Assembly: GCA_051884915.1 (NCBI GenBank)
Contig: JBJEWF010000092.1
Span: forward strand, 1 to 9,458
Reading direction: 5' to 3'
DNA from: RUG572 sp051884915
GTDB lineage: Bacteria; Verrucomicrobiota; Kiritimatiellia; RFP12; UBA1067
Length of the DNA: 9,458 nucleotides
Below are positions 1 through 5,040 of the stretch, in pieces. The notes under the pieces were generated by a model, which ran no database searches, had not been told where the DNA came from, and saw only the letters and a list, made by a program, of their open reading frames with translations. Numbering within the stretch: the first letter of the stretch is position 1; each line of letters opens with the position of its first letter. The translations under genes were made by a program, and so were the position numbers.

Positions 1-49
1 CGTCCAATTGCTGTCAGGCGGTGACCACATCGCCAAGTGGCAAACTCGG

Positions 50-58
50 GTTATACCA
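50..58 (-). promoter_or_regulatory. Candidate extended -10 promoter reading left
   Basis: On the minus strand the bases read TGGTATAAC, a TGn extension followed by five of six matches to TATAAT, in a locally AT-richer patch. No good -35 lies 16-18 bp upstream, which an extended -10 promoter does not strictly need. It would drive a minus-strand gene starting left of the window. The 60-77 hairpin lies immediately upstream, within the spacer and -35 zone, where an operator could sit. This is a motif match only. Confidence 0.3.
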
Positions 59-59
59 C

Positions 60-77
60 ATTCTTCCCGCGAAGAAT
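60..77. repeat. Perfect 7-bp inverted repeat, operator-like or hairpin
   Basis: ATTCTTC and GAAGAAT are perfect inverse copies separated by CCGC. No U-tract follows on either strand, so an intrinsic terminator is unlikely. It sits directly upstream of the TGGTATAAC box on the minus strand, where a dimeric repressor or activator could bind. It also contains CGGGAAGAA on the minus strand, a nonamer found again in both copies of the 28-bp direct repeat nearby. Confidence 0.45.
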
Positions 78-140
78 CGGCCAAAGGGAAAAATCGCAAC
101 CGCGCCGCGACGGTCCCGCGCGCCGCCCCGGCGCAAGCCG

Positions 141-168
141 CGGCCGCCCGCGCGTGACGGGAAGAACG
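141..168. repeat. 28-bp direct repeat, copy 1
   Basis: This 28-bp unit recurs at 208-235 with a single T-to-C difference at its fifteenth base (27 of 28 identical). The copies start 67 bp apart with 39 bp of unrelated sequence between them. Both contain CGGGAAGAA. Two units are too few for an array; tandem duplication or a paired binding or structural element are the plausible readings. Confidence 0.6.
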
Positions 169-207
169 CGACGAGCGGCCGGTGCGAGCGGAACGGCACC
201 CTAAAGC

Positions 208-235
208 CGGCCGCCCGCGCGCGACGGGAAGAACG
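208..235. repeat. 28-bp direct repeat, copy 2
   Basis: This is the second copy of the 141-168 unit, differing at one position (C where copy 1 has T). It lies about 26 bp beyond the stop codon of the dehydrogenase gene on its downstream side, so both copies would fall in that gene's 3' untranslated region if the transcript runs on. No function can be assigned from sequence alone. Confidence 0.6.
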
Positions 236-236
236 G

Positions 237-254
237 CCGGACCTTCAGTCCCGG
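237..254 (-). terminator. Weak stem-loop after the oxidoreductase stop codon
   Basis: Read on the minus strand, a GC-rich stem with one bulged G closes over a five-base loop (CCGGGAC / GTCCGG around TGAAG), beginning 6 bp past the TGA at 261-263. There is no run of T after it, so it is a poor intrinsic terminator. It may be a processing or pausing hairpin, or chance structure in GC-rich DNA. Confidence 0.22.
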
Positions 255-260
255 GAGCCG

Positions 261-1664
261 TCAGGCTTCAAGCTGCCAGCCGTTGTGGCGGACGATGTCC
301 GCGCGGGCGTTGATGGCCGCGTTGTCCGACGTTTCCTTCACGGGATCCCACTTGATGGACGACACGCCCGTCTTCGCGCAGGAATTCGCGAGATGGGAAA
401 TCGTAATCGAGCGATGGCCCACTTCGCACGGGCAGCAGGGCTGGCGGCCTTCGTAGATGGCGTCGACGAAGTCCCATTCGTGCGAAGCGCGGGACTTGTA
501 GAGATGCACCTCGCCGTCCTTGAGATCCTTCTTCTCGTTCCACTTGCGCAGATGCGCCGGGCGGTCGAGCTTGCCGCGGGTCACGAAGAGATTGCCGCTC
601 TTGGCGAGGAACCGGATGCCGTTCATGCCGGCCTGGTCGCTGTCCATCACATGGGCGCGGAAGCCGTTGTCGTAGACGATGTCGAACTTGAACTTGCCGA
701 ACCAGCTGAAGACCGGCGTCGACGTCTCGGCGATGTCGCACGTGAAGTTTTCGAGGGCGACCGGGCCCGAATCGTCCTTGCCCAGCGCCCACTGGAGGAT
801 GTCGATGTGGTGGGCGCCCCAGTCCGGCAGCGCGCCGTTGCCCGTGCGCTCGTTCCAGCGCCAGACCATCGGGCCGTGGATGCCGGGGATGAACGCGTTG
901 TCCGGCCAGTGCTGCCCCGGCCCGTGCCACATCGCCCACTCCTCGGGCGTCAACTTGAACCATTCGGGAAGCGGGCCCGGCCGGTCGTCGCGCGGATAGC
1001 CGTTCCGGCGGGAGTCGTTGTGCGGATAGCTCAGGCCGATCACGGCCTCCTTGCAGTCGCCCAGATAGCCGTTGCGGAAGAGTTCGCACGCCACGCGGAA
1101 CTCGCTCGCGCTGCGTTGCTGGGAGCCGACCTGGAACGTCACGCCCGTCTCGGCCGCGACCTCGCACATGCGGCGGCCCTCGGCGATGGACATCGTGAGC
1201 GGCTTCTGGCAGTAGACGTGCTTGCCGGCCTTCATCGCGGCGATGGCGATGATGGCGTGCCAATGGTCGGGCGTCGCGATGAGCACGGCGTCGATCGTCG
1301 GGTCGTTCACGACCTCGCGCCAGTCCATCACCGCGCGGCAGGCCGTCGTGCCGTACTTGGCGTCGACCCGTTGCTTGAAGGGCAGACGCCCCATGTGGGT
1401 CTTGTTCGTCGGATGATAGCCGTAGCGCGCGCAGTCGGCCACGGGGTCGCACACGGCCACCACCTGGACGCGCTTGTCCGAAAGGAAGCCTTCCATGTTG
1501 CCGCTGCCCATTACGCCGCAGCCGATCACGCCCAGCGTCAAACGCTCGTTCGCCGCCGGACGGCGGGGTTCCCGCTTCGCGATGTTGAATGCCGAACAGC
1601 CACCGGCGGCCCAAAGCGAAGCCCACGCACCCGCCTGGACAAAACTACGACGCGTCATTGACAT
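261..1664 (-). CDS. Tat-exported Gfo/Idh/MocA family oxidoreductase
   Basis: This is a 467-residue NAD(P)-dependent sugar or inositol-type dehydrogenase. The Rossmann signature GVIGCGVMGSGNM is at about 45-57, CDP at 72-74, ATPDHWHA at 130-137, QKPLT at 153-157 (the family's usual EKP lysine with Gln in place of Glu), and DWGAHHIDI at 281-289 carries the conserved His region. The N-terminus MTRRSFVQ followed by a hydrophobic stretch is a twin-arginine signal; AGGC at 20-23 could be a degenerate lipobox, so a Tat lipoprotein is possible. Exported members of this kind are abundant in PVC bacteria and act on glycan-derived sugars in the envelope; the substrate here is unknown. The start at 1664 has AAGGA about 9 bp upstream. 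An in-frame ATG at 1682 and the longer frame to 1748 lack comparable sites and would bury the Tat motif. Its own promoter sits at 1737-1745. Confidence 0.9.
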   Translation of the reverse strand: MSMTRRSFVQAGAWASLWAAGGCSAFNIAKREPRRPAANERLTLGVIGCGVMGSGNMEGFLSDKRVQVVAVCDPVADCARYGYHPTNKTHMGRLPFKQRVDAKYGTTACRAVMDWREVVNDPTIDAVLIATPDHWHAIIAIAAMKAGKHVYCQKPLTMSIAEGRRMCEVAAETGVTFQVGSQQRSASEFRVACELFRNGYLGDCKEAVIGLSYPHNDSRRNGYPRDDRPGPLPEWFKLTPEEWAMWHGPGQHWPDNAFIPGIHGPMVWRWNERTGNGALPDWGAHHIDILQWALGKDDSGPVALENFTCDIAETSTPVFSWFGKFKFDIVYDNGFRAHVMDSDQAGMNGIRFLAKSGNLFVTRGKLDRPAHLRKWNEKKDLKDGEVHLYKSRASHEWDFVDAIYEGRQPCCPCEVGHRSITISHLANSCAKTGVSSIKWDPVKETSDNAAINARADIVRHNGWQLEA

Positions 1665-1736
1665 GGATTGGTTTCCTTTCATCTTTTTCGGTTTCGGCTC
1701 CGGCAGACTGGTTCCAGCCAAACGGCACCGGCGGCC

Positions 1737-1745
1737 ATTATAGCA
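1737..1745 (-). promoter_or_regulatory. Extended -10 promoter of the oxidoreductase gene
   Basis: On the minus strand the sequence reads TGCTATAAT, a perfect TATAAT with a TGn extension, about 73 bp upstream of the oxidoreductase start and only a few bases past the stop of the upstream gene. The -35 zone (about 1760-1765, TCCTGA) is weak. A short palindrome, GTCCT-TC-AGGAC at 1755-1766, overlaps it inside the last codons of the upstream gene. So the oxidoreductase can be transcribed independently of the glycosidase-like gene. The -10 is followed by GG, as is the V-ATPase -10 at 3853-3858. Confidence 0.6.
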
Positions 1746-1748
1746 CAA

Positions 1749-3665
1749 TCAGACGTCCTTCAGGACCAGAACCGAGCAGGGCGGCACGCGGCCGGCGCGC
1801 CCGGGCGACGCCCCGACGACGTCGAAGGGAATCGCGGACACGTCGCTGAAGTTGAACACCACCGCGAAACGGGAACCCGAAGGCGTCCTGAAGACCAGCT
1901 GCTGGAACAGGGACTGCGGCTCGCGCGGCAGATACCACATGCCGGGCGAACGGGTCGGCACGTCGCACGTCGGGCGCACGAGGATCTCGTCCGTCAGCCG
2001 CGCGCCCCGGCGCAAGTCTTCGTGCCTCGCGATGTGGTCCGACGCCTCGGCGAAAGCCCGCCAATAGCGGGCGTCGGCGCCCTCGGGGAAACGCCAGGGG
2101 ATCGACGCGTCCCAGCCCAGCCAGAAGAAGGTTTCCTGGGCCATGCGGATCCATTCGGGCTGGGTGAGCCACGTCTCGCCGATCAGGCCCAGCGGAAACG
2201 CCATCAGTTTCTTCGACCCCGCGGGCGGATGGTCGGCATCGACCTGCCGGCGGACCTCGCGCGCGACGAGAAACGTCGCCAGCATCGCGCCGTCCCGTCC
2301 GTCAAACGGCCGCGAACTGTCCCAGCGCACGTAGGGGCCGAACGGATTCACCCACGCCAGGTCGGCCAGGCAGTCGCCAATGCTCGCCTCCGAGCAATAC
2401 CAGCGATTCGTCCAGCCGGCCGCCAGATCGCCCCAGCAGACGCCCGGGATGAATCCGCATCCGTCCGCCGGCCGCGCGTTCGCCACGTGGCGGGCAAGCG
2501 TCCGCACGACCTTGGCATGTTCGATCCGCCGGAACCGGCACCCCTCGGCGAACCAGCGGCCGCCGGGAAGCAGCGCCGCGGGCCAATCCGCCGCTAGATC
2601 GGCTTCGTCCACGCGGGCAAATGCGGCAAAGCGCGCCCGGCAACCCGCGCAGAAGCATCCCTTCGTGCGGAAGGCGAAAGGCTCCCAATTGCTCCAGGCG
2701 CCATCGCCGCCCGCCAGCGCCTTCAGCAGCTCCGGCAGAACGCCCTGCGAAAAGATCTCCCGCTCCTCGTAGATGGCCGCCGGACAGAGCGTGCCCCGGC
2801 CGAGCGGCCGGCCTTCCGCCTCCACGCCGATGAACAGGTCCGCCTCGCGCGGAGATTTCCGCGTGCCGACGGAATAGCCGTTGGCAATCACGTGCGAAAC
2901 GTCCGGCGTGATGCGGCGAACGCCCATGCGCCGCCACCGGGCCATCCGGTTGGTCAGGCCGCCCTCCTCCTGGCGGACGACGGGCGGCACGGGAATCAGC
3001 CAGTTGACGCCCGCCGCCTGGAGCAGGTCGGCAAAGGCCCGGTCGCCGGCCGCCGTCGGAAAATAGTGGCACCGCGCGTCGAGGTAGGCGCCTACCCCGA
3101 AACCGCGGGGCGACGCGGACGAACGGAACGGGACCGTGAACAGGTCGACCGCGCAGACGGGCGGAGGACCCGCCACGCCCGGAACCTGCGCGCACAGGCG
3201 CAAACGCCCCGCTCCGCCCCCCTCGGCCCGGATGGCGACGCCAAAACGGCAGCCGCCCTGCGCGGCCGCCGGCGGCATGAACTGGCGCGAGCGCAGGCGG
3301 AAGGAGACTTCGGTTTCGCCGTCCGGCCCCGTCCGCACCGCAACCGAAGACGGCGCCGCGCACGAGGCGTCGACGAACGCGAACCCGCGGGGCAGCGTCA
3401 GACGGTAGGTTGCCGCTTTCCAGTCGAACGCGTCCGCCCGATCGGCCGGCACGGGATCGCGCCGCGCGGCGAAGACGATCACGCCGCAGCGGTTGGAGGC
3501 GATGGCGAACGCGCCGTCGAGTTTCTCGAACACCGGATGGGAGAAGCGGATCGGCGCCGGGTCGGCCGCCGGACAGGGCGGAACGGGCCGGTTGAACGCC
3601 GCCGCGGAAAGCGAGGGGAAATCGAAGGTCAGCGCGGCCGCGAGGAGACAGACGGTGGCGAACAC
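1749..3665 (-). CDS. Secreted glycosidase-like TIM-barrel protein of unknown specificity
   Basis: This is about 638 residues from a GTG start at 3665. The start is chosen because GGAGG lies 7 bp upstream and a hydrophobic export segment (ATVCLLAAALTF, then LSAAA) follows at once; the segment lacks the usual basic residues before it. The first roughly 190 residues look beta-rich. A barrel-like region follows with YLDARCHYFP and WLIPVPP, and then NWEPF with a CFCAGC motif ending in RF (about 325-345). NxE followed by a CxCxxC cluster recalls the acid/base and metal-binding segment of clan GH-A enzymes such as GH42. The C-terminus (FAVVFNFSD) looks like a beta-sandwich. I cannot name a family; a carbohydrate hydrolase is inferred. 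The longer frame to 3824 runs through the divergent promoter and has no ribosome site. Its stop lies 84 bp before the oxidoreductase start. Confidence 0.75.
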   Translation of the reverse strand: MFATVCLLAAALTFDFPSLSAAAFNRPVPPCPAADPAPIRFSHPVFEKLDGAFAIASNRCGVIVFAARRDPVPADRADAFDWKAATYRLTLPRGFAFVDASCAAPSSVAVRTGPDGETEVSFRLRSRQFMPPAAAQGGCRFGVAIRAEGGGAGRLRLCAQVPGVAGPPPVCAVDLFTVPFRSSASPRGFGVGAYLDARCHYFPTAAGDRAFADLLQAAGVNWLIPVPPVVRQEEGGLTNRMARWRRMGVRRITPDVSHVIANGYSVGTRKSPREADLFIGVEAEGRPLGRGTLCPAAIYEEREIFSQGVLPELLKALAGGDGAWSNWEPFAFRTKGCFCAGCRARFAAFARVDEADLAADWPAALLPGGRWFAEGCRFRRIEHAKVVRTLARHVANARPADGCGFIPGVCWGDLAAGWTNRWYCSEASIGDCLADLAWVNPFGPYVRWDSSRPFDGRDGAMLATFLVAREVRRQVDADHPPAGSKKLMAFPLGLIGETWLTQPEWIRMAQETFFWLGWDASIPWRFPEGADARYWRAFAEASDHIARHEDLRRGARLTDEILVRPTCDVPTRSPGMWYLPREPQSLFQQLVFRTPSGSRFAVVFNFSDVSAIPFDVVGASPGRAGRVPPCSVLVLKDV

Positions 3666-3667
3666 GC

Positions 3668-3775
3668 TCAACCCTCCGAATCCGCCGGTTCGGGGACGCG
3701 GACCGGCCGTCCGGACGGCGGACCGGCCCGGCGGACCTTGCGGGATTTCCTGGATTTCTCGACGACGTTCTTCAT
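3668..3775 (-). CDS. Small basic ORF (35 aa) overlapping the start of the glycosidase-like gene
   Basis: ATG at 3775 is preceded by AGGAG with six intervening bases, as good a ribosome site as any in the window. The 35-residue product starts MKNVVEKSRKSRKVRRAGPP and has many Lys and Arg in its first half and a Pro/Glu-rich end. I recognise no family. Its TGA (3668-3670) overlaps an in-frame TTG of the next gene and lies two bases before that gene's GTG, so translation is probably coupled. Alternatives: it is a leader peptide that tunes downstream translation, or a one-base change split what was once a single start, since the downstream export segment lacks the basic N-region this peptide would supply. 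The frame is a real reading frame; function is unknown. Confidence 0.5.
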   Translation of the reverse strand: MKNVVEKSRKSRKVRRAGPPSGRPVRVPEPADSEG

Positions 3776-3810
3776 GCGGCTCTCCTGCCTCGATGCTGGA
3801 AACAGCCCAT

Positions 3811-3819
3811 ATTCTAGCA
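3811..3819 (-). promoter_or_regulatory. Extended -10 promoter for the small ORF and glycosidase-like gene
   Basis: The minus strand reads TGCTAGAAT: a TGn extension plus TAGAAT (five of six matches). It is about 36 bp upstream of the small ORF's ATG, leaving a leader of roughly 30 bases that carries the AGGAG site. A TTGGAC element (3837 down to 3832, half of the palindrome) lies 15 bp upstream and could act as a weak -35. It diverges from the V-ATPase promoter with the -10 boxes about 36 bp apart. Confidence 0.5.
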
Positions 3820-3823
3820 AACA

Positions 3824-3837
3824 TTGGACTTGTCCAA
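3824..3837. promoter_or_regulatory. Palindromic operator candidate in the divergent promoter region
   Basis: TTGGAC-TT-GTCCAA is a perfect 6-bp inverted repeat with a two-base centre. It lies almost midway between the two divergent -10 boxes and covers the -35 region of each, so a dimeric regulator bound here could control both transcription units. No regulator gene is in the window to pair with it. Confidence 0.45.
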
Positions 3838-3858
3838 AAGGTCCGGAAAAGATATAAT
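3830..3858 (+). promoter_or_regulatory. Sigma-70-type promoter of the V-ATPase genes
   Basis: A perfect TATAAT at 3853-3858 is preceded, 17 bp away, by TTGTCC at 3830-3835 (four of six matches to TTGACA). Transcription would start near 3865, giving a leader of about 19 bases. That leader carries a strong GGAGGT ribosome site at 3875-3880, four bases before the subunit E ATG if the final T is excluded from the spacing. The segment is distinctly AT-richer than its surroundings. The -35 overlaps the palindrome at 3824-3837. Confidence 0.75.
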
Positions 3859-3883
3859 GGTGGACATTATTTTTGGAGGTATT

Positions 3884-4465
3884 ATGGCCGAAGAGCTGCA
3901 ACAACTTCTGGAGAAAATCCAGCACGACGGCGTCGAGAAAGCGAACGCCGAATCCGCCGCGATCGTCGCCCAGGCGAAGGCCGACGCGGCCGCGATCGTC
4001 AAGGAGGCGACCGACCGGGCCGCCGCGCTGCGCGCGCAGGCCGAGGCGGACGCCCGGGCCTACGCCGAACGCGCGGACAAGACGATCAAGCAGGCCGCCC
4101 GCGACACGATCCTCGAAGTCAAGGGCGCGCTGGTCCGGACGTTCGACAAGGTTCTCGCCCAGGACGTGAAGGCCGCGCTTGCGGACGCCGCCGCCGTCGC
4201 CGCGACGGCGCTTGAGGCCATCAAGGCGCTGAACGCCCCGGCGGCCGACGTCGCGGTGTCCGCCAGGCTGGCGGACACGCTGAAGGCGCAGCTGGCCGCA
4301 GCGGCCGTCTCGGGCGTCACGGTCGTCATGGACGAAACCGTCGGCTCGGGCTTTGCGATCCGCCTCGACGGCGGGCGCGTCGAGCACGACTTCTCCGAGG
4401 CCGCCATCGCCGCCGCGATCGCGAAGCGTCTGCGTCCCGACCTCGCCAAGCTGGTCAACGGCTGA
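3884..4465 (+). CDS. atpE: V-type ATP synthase subunit E
   Basis: This 193-residue protein forms the peripheral stalk that ties the catalytic head to the membrane stator in V/A-type ATPases. The first roughly 90 residues are a charged, Ala-rich heptad-like helix (EELQQLLEKIQHDG, then repeated A-xx-A/E/K), typical of the stalk coiled coil. The C-terminal globular domain includes VEHDFSEAAIAAAIAKRLRPDL, matching the head-binding end of the family. Length is normal. The start at 3884 is set by GGAGG just upstream; an in-frame ATG at 3824 precedes the promoter's own -10 and is rejected. It is first in the cluster; its TGA overlaps the GAGGAG ribosome site of the next gene. Similarity is judged by eye from motif and context, with strong support from the adjacent subunit A gene. 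Confidence 0.9.
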   Translation: MAEELQQLLEKIQHDGVEKANAESAAIVAQAKADAAAIVKEATDRAAALRAQAEADARAYAERADKTIKQAARDTILEVKGALVRTFDKVLAQDVKAALADAAAVAATALEAIKALNAPAADVAVSARLADTLKAQLAAAAVSGVTVVMDETVGSGFAIRLDGGRVEHDFSEAAIAAAIAKRLRPDLAKLVNG

Positions 4466-4477
4466 GGAGCCGCCGCC

Positions 4478-5011
4478 ATGGCCGCCGATTACCTCGTTTC
4501 CAGTCTGCAGCCGCTCGTCCTTGACGGTCCGGCGCCCTGTTCGGCCGAACAGTTCATGGCCCAGTGCCGCGCCCAGCTGCCCGCCGCCGACGCGGCGGCC
4601 GTCGGCGCCCTGCTCGGCGGCGCGGACGCGCCGGCCGCCACGGCGACGCTGGGCGCCTGGCGGGATCTGGAGACCCAGCTTCGCAACGCCATCGCCGGGG
4701 AGCGCGCGCGCCTCCGCGCCGAGGAGGCCGCCCGCTGGCGCCGGCCGACCGCGGGGTGTTCGCTCTACTGGGCGAATCGCGTCGTGCAGGCCTTCCAGGA
4801 GAAGGACCCGGCGCGGCGCGACCGGGCGCTGGACGAGATCGTGTGGGACGCCGCGGGCGAACTGACGCCGGCCGCCGCCCCCCTTTCCGTCGCGGCCGTC
4901 TACACCTACGCCATCCGGCTTCGGCTGGTTCTCCGCCGCCAGGCCATTTCGCCCGAAATCGGCAACGCCGCGCTGGACCGTCTCACCGCGGCGTCGAAAC
5001 TTGAACTTTGA
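4478..5011 (+). CDS. DUF2764 family protein of the V-ATPase cluster
   Basis: This 177-residue protein has the family's opening pattern (YLVSSLQPLVLDGPAPCSAEQF at about 5-26) and closing helix (YTYAIRLRLVLRR at about 141-153). Genes of this family sit between subunits E and A in V-ATPase clusters of Chlamydiae, Bacteroidetes and Spirochaetes; their biochemical role is not established, and a stalk or head assembly role is inferred from position. It has no signal peptide or membrane segment, so it should be cytoplasmic. It is somewhat short for the family. The ATG lies 12 bp after the subunit E stop, with GAGGAG (4464-4469) overlapping that stop, so translation is likely coupled. Confidence 0.85.
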   Translation: MAADYLVSSLQPLVLDGPAPCSAEQFMAQCRAQLPAADAAAVGALLGGADAPAATATLGAWRDLETQLRNAIAGERARLRAEEAARWRRPTAGCSLYWANRVVQAFQEKDPARRDRALDEIVWDAAGELTPAAAPLSVAAVYTYAIRLRLVLRRQAISPEIGNAALDRLTAASKLEL

Positions 5012-5040
5012 TCCATGTCTTTTCAATCTGAGGAAACGCA

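Larger units (their letters stand above)
1..260. other. Non-coding left flank with repeat and promoter-like elements
   Basis: No convincing gene lies here. Open frames cross it on both strands, but they are Arg/Gly/Pro-rich translations of GC-rich DNA with no ribosome binding site. The segment holds a hairpin at 60-77, an extended -10-like box at 50-58 on the minus strand, an imperfect 28-bp direct repeat (141-168 and 208-235), and a weak stem-loop just past the stop of the dehydrogenase gene. The simplest reading is the spacer between the dehydrogenase and a minus-strand gene that begins left of the window. That gene is inferred and not seen. Confidence 0.55.

Noticed and set aside
20..100. 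tRNA-like look of GCCAAGTGGCAAACTCGG
   Set aside because: It resembles a D-arm of a Leu or Ser tRNA, but no T-arm GGTTCGA-type motif, anticodon stem or acceptor stem can be paired around it.
14..199. 61-codon minus-strand frame starting with GTG
   Set aside because: It has no ribosome site, biased Arg/Gly composition, and crosses the hairpin and promoter-like box.
141..235. Possible minimal CRISPR (28-bp repeat, 39-bp spacer)
   Set aside because: There are only two units with one mismatch, no third repeat on either side, and no cas gene in the window.
21..1661. Plus-strand open frame of 546 codons opposite the dehydrogenase gene
   Set aside because: It is rich in Arg, Ala and Val with no recognisable motif or ribosome site, and lies opposite a clear Gfo/Idh/MocA gene. 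GC-rich DNA lacks stops in such antisense frames.
3666..3824. ATG at 3824 as start of the glycosidase-like gene
   Set aside because: It lies upstream of the likely -10 for that strand, inside the palindrome region, has no ribosome site, and would place a long charged stretch before the export segment.
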